From Alphaproteobacteria bacterium (GTDB taxonomy: Bacteria; Pseudomonadota; Alphaproteobacteria; Rhodospirillales; Rhodospirillaceae), in the NCBI GenBank assembly GCA_015228695.1, contig JADGDA010000005.1, forward strand, positions 1-26,562: a DNA stretch of 26,562 nucleotides, given 5' to 3'. This document shows, one piece after another, positions 1 through 6,716 of the stretch. Positions within the stretch are counted from its first letter, which is position 1. Every line of letters starts with the position of its first letter. Below the pieces are notes generated by a model. It searched no databases, was not told the DNA's origin, and saw only the letters and a list, made by a program, of their open reading frames with translations. The translations under genes were made by a program, and so were the position numbers.

Positions 1-218
1 ACCTTGATCGATCCCGTTTTCTCAATCTCATCGGCCATCTCGTCCAGCTTGGCGGCGGACGCCGGGGCCAGTCCGCCCTGGCTGGCGACGTAGGCCTCAC
101 AGGCCTCCCGCTGGGCATCCAGGGAGTTGAACTCCATTTCGAGGCCTTCCTCGCTGGATTTGCGGGTATAGATGGCGCAACGGATTTTGCGCACGACGGG
201 GGATGGGGCGCGGCTCAT
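1..218 (-). pseudogene. Chimeric serine recombinase N-terminus / DUF2924 tail, cut by window edge
   Basis: This is the second copy in transcription order of the chimeric reading frame described for 215-640. It starts at the ATG ending at 218, which overlaps the TGA of the previous chimera in an ATGA. It encodes the same 47 recombinase residues, then switches near base 78 to DUF2924 sequence and leaves the window still open. As it stands it lacks the recombinase catalytic-domain remainder, the zinc ribbon and the DNA-binding region. A complete recombinase could lie to the left after the last repeat copy. Confidence 0.6.
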
Positions 219-640
219 GAAGCGCCTCCGCCGGAACGGAGACCAAAAAAGGCCGGCCCATTCCACCGGGTTCCGGTGATGGTGCGGGCGATGGCCGACA
301 GGGATTTAAAAACCCGCCCCCGGTACTCGTAGCCGACGGAGAGCACCGCCACCTCGTGCATCTCTCCCTGCCAATCCCGAACCAACCTGGCTCCGACCAC
401 CGGCGCGGCGGCGGCGCGGCGAACCTTGATCGATCCCGTTTTCTCAATCTCATCGGCCATCTCGTCCAGCTTGGCGGCGGACGCCGGGGCCAGTCCGCCC
501 TGGCTGGCGACGTAGGCCTCACAGGCCTCCCGCTGGGCATCCAGGGAGTTGAACTCCATTTCGAGGCCTTCCTCGCTGGATTTGCGGGTATAGATGGCGC
601 AACGGATTTTGCGCACGACGGGGGATGGGGCGCGGCTCAT
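215..640 (-). pseudogene. Chimera: first 47 residues of a large serine recombinase fused to DUF2924 C-terminus
   Basis: Residues 1-47 are a typical start of a large serine recombinase (resolvase/invertase family). They include the catalytic-serine motif YTRKSS (Y17, R19, likely nucleophile S21) and the SLDAQREAC stretch that follows in this family. At residue 48 the sequence switches in frame to the last 94 residues of the neighbouring DUF2924 protein and stops. The product (141 aa) lacks the rest of the catalytic domain and all DNA-binding parts, so it should not recombine DNA by itself. The frame is 426 nt; less its 4-nt overlap with the next copy this equals the 422-bp repeat period, so successive chimeras would be translationally coupled. 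Confidence 0.75.
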
Positions 641-1080
641 GAAGCGCCTCCGCCGGAACGGAGACCAAAAAAGGCCGGCCCATTCCACCGGGTTCCGGTG
701 ATGGTGCGGGCGATGGCCGACAGGGATTTAAAAACCCGCCCCCGGTACTCGTAGCCGACGGAGAGCACCGCCACCTCGTGCATCTCTCCCTGCCAATCCC
801 GAACCAACCTGGCTCCGACCACCGGCGCGGCGGCGGCGCGGCGAACCTTGATCGATCCCGTTTTCTCAATCTCATCGGCCATCTCGTCCAGCTTGGCGGC
901 GGACGCCGGGGCCAGTCCGCCAAGGGCCAGCTCCTGGAGCCGATAACCCAGACGGCGGGCCAGAAACGACTTGTTGTAGGGTGGCGGCTCGGAGCCGAAC
1001 AATTCCCGCCACAGGGTCCGCAATTCATCGGGCGGCAGGGCCGGTAACGCCGCGACTTGCCTCAAAACGCCGTCATTCAT
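637..1080 (-). CDS. DUF2924 domain protein
   Basis: A 147-aa protein with the DUF2924 pattern: an N-terminal helical part with LRTLWRELFG and a C-terminal half with GEMHEVAVLSVGYEYRGRVF and SAIARTITGTRWNGPAFFGL. DUF2924 proteins are commonly encoded directly upstream of large serine recombinases in alphaproteobacterial prophages and islands; their biochemical role is unknown to me. I chose the ATG at 1080 because GGAG sits about 8 nt upstream. An in-frame start at 1095 is also possible. The gene overlaps the upstream small gene by 8 nt and the downstream recombinase start by 4 nt (ATGA), so the three are one coupled operon. Its last 94 codons are the part copied in the 422-bp repeat. Confidence 0.85.
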   Translation of the reverse strand: MNDGVLRQVAALPALPPDELRTLWRELFGSEPPPYNKSFLARRLGYRLQELALGGLAPASAAKLDEMADEIEKTGSIKVRRAAAAPVVGARLVRDWQGEMHEVAVLSVGYEYRGRVFKSLSAIARTITGTRWNGPAFFGLRSGGGAS

Positions 1081-1306
1081 GACCGTTCTCCACATCCAGT
1101 TTCGAGACCATGGACGCTCTGGCAGGCGGACAAGTCGAGGCGAAAACTGTCTCTTTTCCGGAGTTGTCAGCTTGACTGCGGGCCGCGCTCCTGGCCATGA
1201 GGCGGGTGATACCGACGGCCAGAATCGAGGCCACTTCGTCGAGGCGCTCGGAGGGGGTCATGTGGTTGGGGGGAATGGCTGTAAAACTGGGCATGGATCT
1301 GACCAC
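1073..1306 (-). CDS. Small protein of the recombinase/DUF2924 operon
   Basis: A 77-aa protein with a conserved-looking core, MTPSERLDEVASILAVG, from about residue 16. Small proteins of this kind precede DUF2924-recombinase pairs in many alphaproteobacterial genomes; no function is known to me. The GTG at 1306 is preferred because AGGAG lies 10 nt upstream; the internal ATG at 1261 would give only the core. Oddly, an ATG at 1310, in another frame, sits at the better 6-nt spacing from that AGGAG and matches the layout in front of the gene at 4328. This may mean the leader was acquired separately. The gene overlaps the DUF2924 start by 8 nt. Confidence 0.65.
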   Translation of the reverse strand: MVRSMPSFTAIPPNHMTPSERLDEVASILAVGITRLMARSAARSQADNSGKETVFASTCPPARASMVSKLDVENGHE

Positions 1307-1461
1307 TCATCGTTGGCTCCTATTTATCCTCTACCCACGCTCGATCGATTCCGTACCAGCCATCAAATTTGATTCGACTCCTTCCATCGCTTCAGATAAG
1401 AACGTATGCGGTATATTTATTGATCATAACGTGATCGCCAAGCGAGCAGGGAGGCTCTTGA
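1307..1461. promoter_or_regulatory. Divergent intergenic region between recombinase operon and unknown operon
   Basis: About 155 bp separate two divergent operons, so promoters for both probably lie here. The plus-side half is AT-richer, with TTGATT at 1369-1374 and TATATT at 1412-1417. These do not form a well-spaced sigma-70 pair with each other, so I do not call a specific promoter. GGGAGG ends 7 nt before the ATG at 1462 and serves as its ribosome binding site. Confidence 0.45.
1308..1339 (-). promoter_or_regulatory. Leader cassette copy 1: CGTGGGTAGAGGATAA-N2-AGGAG-N6-ATG
   Basis: On the minus strand, 16 bases at 1339-1324 (CGTGGGTAGAGGATAA) are followed by 2 nt, AGGAG, 6 nt and ATG. 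The same 16 bases, with the same spacing to AGGAG and ATG, occur on the plus strand at 4299-4330 before an unrelated gene. The role is unknown. It could be an operator, a ribosome-site leader, or a recombined 5' end. Confidence 0.6.
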
Positions 1462-2706
1462 ATGGCTAGAAATCTGCGAAAATTCATTAATCCGCGCTTC
1501 ACAAAAACCGTCGATCTCAGCCTTTTGCGTCGCCTGTTCGAACGCCAGTTGACGACCCAACATGGAATTGACCTGACACTCTTCGACGGTGAGGCTGCGG
1601 AGGTCCGCAAGGCTCTGCACGACTTTTTCTCCGGCCCCGATGATGCCCAACCGCAGGGGTTGATCGCCGATCTGCACCGGATCGCCGAATTCGGCAATGA
1701 AAACGGTATGCGGCTTTTGCTGGAACGCGCGTCCAAGTTCGGTGTGGAGATCGAGCACCCCCATGATGCGACGGGACATCCGATTCGCCTCGACCCGAAG
1801 CATGTCGCTCTGCTGATATTCCTCAATCACCAAGAGGTATTCGACGCCGCTTCGGATTTGCTGGCGCTGGAGGCGCGGTCGTCTCTGACCGAATTCGCCG
1901 GAGCCGAAGAGGGTATCGATCCGAATCTGGATGAATGGGCCAAAGGGCTGTTTCGGCAAGGAGCCGGCGTGATGTTCGTCCGTGAGTTGCAGGGTGACTA
2001 CTGCCGCGTCGGGTGGTACGAGGACGACGACGAGACTAACATCGTCGCCACCTATGGCGCGCAGATCACCACGACGCCGGTCATCGACGGCGGCGAGGAA
2101 CGGGTCATCAGTTTCCAATCGGCAGGTCATGCGGTCCTCGCCTACGCGCCACTAACCGGCCGCCTGAAGGTCGGTGGCATCGCCAAATCCCTCCGGGCCG
2201 AATTGGCCGATATCTTCGCCGTGGCGATGTTGGACCAGCCCGAATTCTTCGCTGGTGCCGACAGTCGCAGGCTATATACGCTCGCGGCGGTCGAGCGCGC
2301 CGGTTTCGGCTTTGCATTCGATCACGCATTCGATCCCGGCATCGTCCGAGTGCAGATCGTCGAGGTGCAGGCTGATCGGATTTCCATCGACCACCTCACC
2401 GGCGAAGAACGGGGGCAATGGTCGCTGATCGCCCGCGACAGCCGTGGCAACGCTCTGGCGCGTCTGGCTGAGATGACGCGGGGATTGGTGTTCGGTTCAG
2501 AAAGCTTCCGGCTCGGGCATATGATCTTGCGGGTGCATTTCGACGTTGGGCGCAAACAACCGGCCAGAGTCACGGTCAAGATCAAACCGCCGGATACTGC
2601 GGCATTCAAACGACTGATGTTCGAGGCCCGTATTATAGAGCTGCTCAAACGCAATGGATTCTGCCGTGACCGAAACCCTGCCCCGGCTGCTGTTGCGGCT
2701 GAGTGA
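1462..2706 (+). CDS. Protein of unknown function, first gene of two-gene operon
   Basis: A 414-aa soluble protein that I do not recognise. The start has a strong GGGAGG site 7 nt upstream. There is no signal peptide, membrane segment, P-loop or obvious catalytic motif. The first 170 residues look helical. The middle (about 175-280) alternates beta-like stretches (GVMFVRELQGDYCRVGWYEDDDE) with an acidic turn. The C-terminal ~130 residues look beta-rich (MILRVHFDVGRKQPARVTVKIK). The next gene starts 53 nt before this one ends, in another frame, so the two are almost certainly co-expressed and may act together. It lies divergently from the recombinase operon, where phage regulators, immunity or cargo genes often sit. 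Confidence 0.8.
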   Translation: MARNLRKFINPRFTKTVDLSLLRRLFERQLTTQHGIDLTLFDGEAAEVRKALHDFFSGPDDAQPQGLIADLHRIAEFGNENGMRLLLERASKFGVEIEHPHDATGHPIRLDPKHVALLIFLNHQEVFDAASDLLALEARSSLTEFAGAEEGIDPNLDEWAKGLFRQGAGVMFVRELQGDYCRVGWYEDDDETNIVATYGAQITTTPVIDGGEERVISFQSAGHAVLAYAPLTGRLKVGGIAKSLRAELADIFAVAMLDQPEFFAGADSRRLYTLAAVERAGFGFAFDHAFDPGIVRVQIVEVQADRISIDHLTGEERGQWSLIARDSRGNALARLAEMTRGLVFGSESFRLGHMILRVHFDVGRKQPARVTVKIKPPDTAAFKRLMFEARIIELLKRNGFCRDRNPAPAAVAAE

Positions 2707-3616
2707 GGGCGTGTCCCCGACCCTGTGGGGCCGGGTGGCCGTCCGTCATTTCGGACGCGAATTTGATCACCTTCTGGCAGAGCGTGTTCTGGTCGAAGAA
2801 CCGCCAGCCGATACCTGGAGCCCCTGCGTTGGCTGCGATTGCGGCCTCGACGGGCGACCGATTCAGCGCATCAATGGCCAGATTTTCGCAGCCTGCCCTC
2901 TGGATCATCGATCGGATGCAACACTCACCGAGAATGATCTGAGAAATTTCAGGATCAATGTCGCGGCGCTTGTCCGATACATTGCCCTCGCTTCGGGACT
3001 CGGTCAGCCCGACGAGATTCTTCCTGCCGTGTGGTTCCTGGGCAGACAGCCGACAGGACGCACGGTGTTTCTGGCGAACAGCCTTATTGGTGCCGGGCAA
3101 CCCATGTTCATCGACGCTTTGAAACGATCATCGCGCGGCGCACCGATCACCTTGCTGTGTCCGAGCGACTTGACCAACACAGCCGTGCGGCGTCTCGAAG
3201 ATACAGGCGTCGTGATCGTACGGGCGGATGATGCGTTGGGCGGCGACGGATTCGCGCTGGATGTGTCCGGGTTGACGTGCTTGACGACGGATATGTACAT
3301 CGCCCCCCGACTGATCGTGGTCCGCTCGCAAAACAAGGTCATCCTTGATGGGCGGGAGCGAATAGTTCCGGCGCAACCCTATCGCTTGTTGCTCCTGCTT
3401 GCCGAAACGGCGCTGGCCAGGGGTGGCGTACTTTCCATTCGCGGCATTGAGGCGCACACAGGCCGAGAAGCACGAGACGTCGCCCGCGAATTGCGGGATC
3501 GGCTGGCGGAAGGATGCCCCGATACTGAGGCCGCTCGGCACCTGGTCAGGAACAGCCGGAGCCCAAGCGGATATTTTCTGTCTCTTGGGTCAGGAGAGAT
3601 TGAAATCCGGCCATAG
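2654..3616 (+). CDS. Putative DNA-binding protein: cysteine cluster plus OmpR/PhoB-like winged helix
   Basis: A 320-aa protein. Residues 58-81 carry C58-x2-C61-x-C63-x17-C81, which could bind zinc or another metal. Residues ~100-210 look like an alpha/beta domain. Residues ~228-318 resemble an OmpR/PhoB-type winged helix: an initial beta part (KVILDGRERI), a hydrophobic helix (YRLLLLLAE), GGVLSIRGIE, a putative recognition helix (REARDVARELRDRL) and a final hairpin with SGYFLSL where response regulators have GYR. No receiver domain with a phospho-aspartate pattern is visible. The gene overlaps the previous one by 53 nt and has only a weak ribosome site, as expected for a coupled gene. The winged-helix call is by eye and moderately sure. 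Confidence 0.7.
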   Translation: MDSAVTETLPRLLLRLSEGVSPTLWGRVAVRHFGREFDHLLAERVLVEEPPADTWSPCVGCDCGLDGRPIQRINGQIFAACPLDHRSDATLTENDLRNFRINVAALVRYIALASGLGQPDEILPAVWFLGRQPTGRTVFLANSLIGAGQPMFIDALKRSSRGAPITLLCPSDLTNTAVRRLEDTGVVIVRADDALGGDGFALDVSGLTCLTTDMYIAPRLIVVRSQNKVILDGRERIVPAQPYRLLLLLAETALARGGVLSIRGIEAHTGREARDVARELRDRLAEGCPDTEAARHLVRNSRSPSGYFLSLGSGEIEIRP

Positions 3617-3626
3617 GTCGGGCGTC

Positions 3627-3665
3627 TTCCCACAATTTCCCACAACTTTCCCACTCCATTCCCAC
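3627..3665 (+). repeat. Four helically phased TTCCCAC repeats
   Basis: TTCCCAC starts at 3627, 3637, 3648 and 3659, giving spacings of 10, 11 and 11 bp, all on one DNA face. The array lies just after the stop of the putative winged-helix gene and ~63 bp before the sigma-like gene. Seven-bp direct repeats with an 11-bp period are how PhoB/OmpR proteins bind, so these may be operators for the product of 2654-3616. Two copies (TTTCCCACA) are also one mismatch from a DnaA-box consensus. Confidence 0.7.
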
Positions 3666-3727
3666 CAAATGCGGGGGGCGTTCAGGCAGCCTTGAGTCAT
3701 CGCAACCGATGACACACGAGGCCGCAG

Positions 3728-4270
3728 ATGCTCTCAACGATCCACTTATCCGACCTGCAGGTTCTGCTGAGAGAGGCCGACGTCGCCTCTCGTAGGTATG
3801 GCAGCCGCCTTGGGATTTCATCCCAGGACCGTGACGATCTCCGTCAGGATTTGCTGGCCAATCTATTCGCCCGGTTGCCCGCCTTCGATCCGACTCGTGG
3901 CAGCCTTGGGGCATTCGCCGCCACCATATTCGCCCATCGCGCCCACCGTCTCGGCCAAGTCCTGGCTAGGCAGCGCCGTTTGTTCGGCCGCATCCCTCTG
4001 TCTCTCGACGATCCCGCACCGGGCATGCCCGGATTGACTTGCGGAGACTTGATCGCCGAAGGGAATGGCGACCCTGCAACCGGCACCACCGAACTGCGCG
4101 TCGACCTGGAACGCGTGCTGGCGGCCATGCCGGCGCAAGCCCGCGACATCATCGACCGACTGGCTAACCACTCATCTCGCCAAATCCGAAGCGACATCCA
4201 GATATCCCACGGCGGCTTTTATCGCCAACTGTCCCGCATCCGGCGCGATCTGCGCATGCGGGGGCTGTAA
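3728..4270 (+). CDS. Sigma-70-like (ECF-like) RNA polymerase sigma factor, phage type
   Basis: A 180-aa protein. Residues ~34-80 resemble sigma region 2: DRDDLRQDLLANLFARLPAF, then FDPTRGSL and helices with aromatic and basic residues, the pattern used for core polymerase binding and -10 recognition. Residues ~125-178 hold a helix-turn-helix comparable to region 4 (ARDIIDRLANHSSRQI, then GGFYRQLSRIRRDL). The length fits ECF-like sigma factors. A GAGG lies ~6 nt upstream of the start. It is the first gene of the long replication operon, so it probably controls phage transcription. It could also be a sigma-like regulator that no longer binds polymerase. Confidence 0.65.
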   Translation: MLSTIHLSDLQVLLREADVASRRYGSRLGISSQDRDDLRQDLLANLFARLPAFDPTRGSLGAFAATIFAHRAHRLGQVLARQRRLFGRIPLSLDDPAPGMPGLTCGDLIAEGNGDPATGTTELRVDLERVLAAMPAQARDIIDRLANHSSRQIRSDIQISHGGFYRQLSRIRRDLRMRGL

Positions 4271-4298
4271 CCGCACCCGTGGAACACTTTTGCCCAAA

Positions 4299-4330
4299 CG
4301 TGGGTAGAGGATAATCAGGAGGACCTCATG
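4299..4330 (+). promoter_or_regulatory. Leader cassette copy 2, upstream of 4328 gene
   Basis: CGTGGGTAGAGGATAA at 4299-4314 is followed by 2 nt, AGGAG at 4317-4321, 6 nt and the ATG at 4328. This is the same layout as at 1339-1308 on the minus strand. GATAAT at 4310-4315 resembles a -10 box but is too close to the ribosome site to leave a normal leader. Confidence 0.6.
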
Positions 4331-4657
4331 ACCACCAAGCAATACCCCCTGCAAACGACGGAAGAAATGCTGTCCACCTGGATCGGCAACGCCTTTCCCG
4401 GGGACGCCCTGGAATACCATCGCGGATTTCTGGCCCTGGACGGCTCGCCTGTTTTATCCCGGTTGGCGGAACGTGATCGCCACCAACTGAACCGGATCGC
4501 CAACTGCGCCCTTGCCGCCGCTGCCAACGGCCTAGCCGATCTGCTCCAGCGCCGCAACGGCCCCGACGACTTCAGCTACCTGATCATCGCCCGCCGCCGA
4601 CTCCGGGAAAAGACCCGTCAGTCCCATGGATTGACGACCAGACAGGGAGATCGATGA
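4328..4657 (+). CDS. Small phage protein of unknown function
   Basis: A 109-aa soluble protein that I do not recognise. It looks mostly helical: an N-terminal segment (TEEMLSTWIGNAF), a central Arg/Asn/Ala-rich helix pair (HQLNRIANCALAAAANGLADLL) and a basic C-terminus. AGGAGG sits at ideal distance from the ATG. The stop overlaps the start of the following RecA-like gene in an ATGA, so it belongs to the replication/recombination operon. It is preceded by the 16-bp leader element shared with the recombinase operon. Confidence 0.75.
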   Translation: MTTKQYPLQTTEEMLSTWIGNAFPGDALEYHRGFLALDGSPVLSRLAERDRHQLNRIANCALAAAANGLADLLQRRNGPDDFSYLIIARRRLREKTRQSHGLTTRQGDR

Positions 4658-5508
4658 TGACTCTGCGCATCGTTTCCGCTGACCAGCGGATGGCCGAGGC
4701 TCAAGGCAAGACCACCGTCGCCCTGTTTGGCCCGAGTGGCTCCGGCAAGACCTGGCAACTCAAAACCATGCCACCTGCGGACACGGTGTGTCTTGACCTT
4801 GAGGCTGGCCTCAAGTCGGTACAGGGGTGGCAGGGCGACAGCATCGCCATTCGCACCTTCCCTGACGCGATCGACATCGCCTGCCTGATTGGCGGAATTG
4901 ATCCCTCGGTGCCGAAAGACGATTTCTTTTCCCAGGCCCATCACCAGCACCTGGTGGCCACCTATCCCGATCTGGCGCAGAGGCTTGCCGCCAAGCGCAT
5001 CGTGTTCGTGGACTCAATCACTGACCTGACCCGTCAGGCCATGGCGTGGGCCAAGACCAGACCCGAGGCCTTCAGCGAGAAGAACGGCAAGCCCGACACC
5101 CGTGGTGCCTATGGCCTTCTGGCCCGCGAAGTCATCGCCCTTCTCAAGCACCTTCAGCACGCGCCGGGCAAGACGGTGATCTTCGTCGGCATCCTGGAGA
5201 AAGTGATCGACGACATGAATCGTCCAACCTGGCAGCCGCAGATGGAAGGCGGCAAGGCGGCGCGGGAGTTGCCCGGCATCGTCGATCAGGTGCTGACACT
5301 CTCCCTGTTCGATCCCGACGTCACGCCGGAGGTGGTGCATCCGCAGGGTCATGGCTGGCGCCACAACCCTGGAAGTGGCGTGGAGCGCCGCTTCGTCTGC
5401 CGCGCCGGTAACCCCTTCAACCTGCCCGCCAAGGACCGTTCCGGCCGTCTCGACGTGACGGAACCGGCCGACCTGGGTGCTCTGCTTGCCAAGATCAACC
5501 ACCTGTAA
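4654..5508 (+). CDS. RecA-like phage ATPase (Sak4-like recombination protein)
   Basis: A 284-aa AAA/RecA-type nucleotide-binding protein. Walker A is GPSGSGKT (residues 26-33) and a Walker B-like strand is RIVFVDSIT (~115-123). The size, the very early Walker A and the absence of other domains fit the phage Sak4-like family, RecA-core proteins thought to work with single-strand binding proteins in annealing or recombination. The context agrees: the next gene looks like an ssDNA-binding protein. ATGs at 4654 and 4657 are both possible; the first overlaps the upstream stop as ATGA. An alternative is a generic phage AAA ATPase with a different DNA-metabolism role. Confidence 0.75.
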   Translation: MMTLRIVSADQRMAEAQGKTTVALFGPSGSGKTWQLKTMPPADTVCLDLEAGLKSVQGWQGDSIAIRTFPDAIDIACLIGGIDPSVPKDDFFSQAHHQHLVATYPDLAQRLAAKRIVFVDSITDLTRQAMAWAKTRPEAFSEKNGKPDTRGAYGLLAREVIALLKHLQHAPGKTVIFVGILEKVIDDMNRPTWQPQMEGGKAARELPGIVDQVLTLSLFDPDVTPEVVHPQGHGWRHNPGSGVERRFVCRAGNPFNLPAKDRSGRLDVTEPADLGALLAKINHL

Positions 5509-5520
5509 GGAGACTATCAG

Positions 5521-6261
5521 ATGTACGACCTGAACGACACCGAGCCCATGCGGGCCAGCGAGATCATCCCTGACGGAACCTTTGCCAAGGTCACCATGAC
5601 CATCCGTCCGGGCGGCATGAACGGTCTCTCTGAAATCGATCACGCCTTGCTAAAACCCTCCGCCAGCGCAGGCAGCGACGTGCTGCAGCTCGACTGCGAA
5701 TTCGTGGTCGCCGAAGGGCCGCATGCCAAACGTAAGTTCTGGCACCCGTTCACCATCTCCGGCGGCAAGGTCGATGAAAACGGCGTGTCGGCCGGCTGGA
5801 ACATCTCCAAGCGCATGTTCCGGGCCATGATCGACAGTGCTCTCGGCCTTGATCCCAAAGACATGAGCGACGAGGCCAAGGGCAAGCGGCAATTGCGCGG
5901 GTTGGCGGACCTCAGCGGCATCACCTTTGTCGCCAAGATCATGACGGAATCCAGCACGGGCTATGCCGACAAGAACCGCCTCGACCGCCCTGTTCTGCCC
6001 AATGAGAAGGAATGGGCGTTGATCATGGACGGCAAGGACGTGCCGCCCAGTCCCACTCCGCGCAAAAAAGAGCACAAAGCTGCTCCAGCACCTGCCGCCG
6101 GGCAGCCCGCTTGGCAACAGCTGGGAGCCAGCGCGCCGACAGCCTCCGTTGCCCCGACCGCAGCCGCGCCCGCCTGGGGACAGGCCGCGCAGCAGCAACC
6201 AGCCGCCCCAGTCCCGCAGCCCGTCGCCAAAGCGGCCGGTCCGGCTTGGCTGAACACGTAA
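5521..6261 (+). CDS. Probable phage ssDNA-binding protein (DUF669-like)
   Basis: A 246-aa protein with an N-terminal folded part (1-~175) followed by a Pro/Ala/Gln-rich flexible tail (~180-246). The folded part has strands around FAKVTMTI and VLQLDCEFVVAEGPHAKRKFWHPF, and a later GITFVAKIMTESSTGYADKNRL segment. This resembles DUF669-type phage proteins, several of which bind ssDNA. The tail ends in PAWLNT, not the acidic tip of bacterial SSB. AAGGAG is ~9 nt before the ATG. It follows the Sak4-like gene by 12 nt, the expected partner arrangement. Family assignment is by pattern only. Confidence 0.6.
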   Translation: MYDLNDTEPMRASEIIPDGTFAKVTMTIRPGGMNGLSEIDHALLKPSASAGSDVLQLDCEFVVAEGPHAKRKFWHPFTISGGKVDENGVSAGWNISKRMFRAMIDSALGLDPKDMSDEAKGKRQLRGLADLSGITFVAKIMTESSTGYADKNRLDRPVLPNEKEWALIMDGKDVPPSPTPRKKEHKAAPAPAAGQPAWQQLGASAPTASVAPTAAAPAWGQAAQQQPAAPVPQPVAKAAGPAWLNT

Positions 6262-6491
6262 TGAGAGAGTCTGACGCATGGCAGGCGCATGTGACCAGGG
6301 AGGCGGCGATGGAAATCGGCAGGTGGCTTGAAGGCCGTGGGCAACTGCACTTGCCGATCCGCTGCCTGACCATGGCGGATCTGGAGGCCATGGCCACCAA
6401 CGCCATCAGCCGGTTTGTCGTGCTGGGGGTGGCGCGAGCCAGGGAACGACCGGCGGAGAACGAAGAGCTTACCCGGTTGCTGCTTGGATGA
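6261..6491 (+). CDS. Small conserved-looking phage protein
   Basis: A 76-aa protein starting at an ATG that shares a base with the previous stop (TAATG), so it is translationally coupled to the probable ssDNA-binding protein. It looks helical, with AAMEIGRWLEGRGQLHLPIR and CLTMADLEAMATNAISRFVV as the most ordered parts. I know no function. Its place between the ssDNA-binding protein and the small protein with an SSB-like tip suggests a minor replication/recombination role, which is inference only. Confidence 0.7.
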   Translation: MRESDAWQAHVTREAAMEIGRWLEGRGQLHLPIRCLTMADLEAMATNAISRFVVLGVARARERPAENEELTRLLLG

Positions 6492-6504
6492 AGAGGAGAA
6501 GCAA

Positions 6505-6705
6505 ATGATCGACAAGACCGACAGGGAAAGGCAGGCCATCAAGGAGGCCCGACGCCTCTTCGCCGAGGCGCTGACCGATCTCGGCCTGATGGAGCCTTTC
6601 CAGAACCGCACCGCCGCAGACATCGACCGTCTGATCGAGGCCTGTGTCGATGGCTTCCAGGCGTCCATGCAGCGCCAGTCGTTCAACGACGATCTTCCAT
6701 TCTGA
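6505..6705 (+). CDS. 66-aa protein ending in an SSB-like acidic tip (NDDLPF)
   Basis: The ATG at 6505 is preceded by GAGGAG, which decides the start. The product is a charged helical protein (REAIKEAR-like N-terminus, DIDRLIEACVDGFQASM) that ends in FNDDLPF. Bacterial SSB proteins end in a DDDIPF-type tip that docks RecQ, RecO, PriA, exonuclease I and primase. Here that kind of tip sits on a small protein encoded two genes after a probable phage SSB that lacks it. Docking to host SSB partners is inference. Confidence 0.65.
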   Translation: MIDKTDRERQAIKEARRLFAEALTDLGLMEPFQNRTAADIDRLIEACVDGFQASMQRQSFNDDLPF

Positions 6706-6716
6706 GGGGAAGGGAC

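Larger units (their letters stand above)
1..921. repeat. 422-bp tandem direct repeat, two full copies plus partial third
   Basis: Bases 1-422 and 423-844 look identical base for base by eye. The match continues from 845 to 921, after which the third copy diverges into the intact DUF2924 gene. Read on the minus strand, each unit holds the last ~94 codons of a DUF2924 gene, then a 4-bp ATGA overlap, then the first 47 codons of a serine recombinase. The unit therefore restarts inside DUF2924 each time. The array reaches base 1, so its total copy number is unknown. It may be a true tandem amplification or an assembly artefact at a contig edge; the sequence alone cannot separate the two. Confidence 0.95.

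Noticed and set aside
1169..1310. 47-codon minus-strand gene starting at the ATG at 1310
   Set aside because: Despite ideal spacing to AGGAG, its peptide is Pro/His/Arg-rich and overlaps the frame with the conserved small-protein core; kept only as a clue to leader reshuffling.
3627..3665. DnaA-box cluster
   Set aside because: The words match at most 8 of 9 consensus positions and two of four diverge further; the regular 10-11 bp phasing fits an operator better.
4290..4315. Sigma-70 promoter with GATAAT as -10 box
   Set aside because: The candidate -35 would be only ~14 bp away, and transcription would start inside the ribosome site of the 4328 gene.
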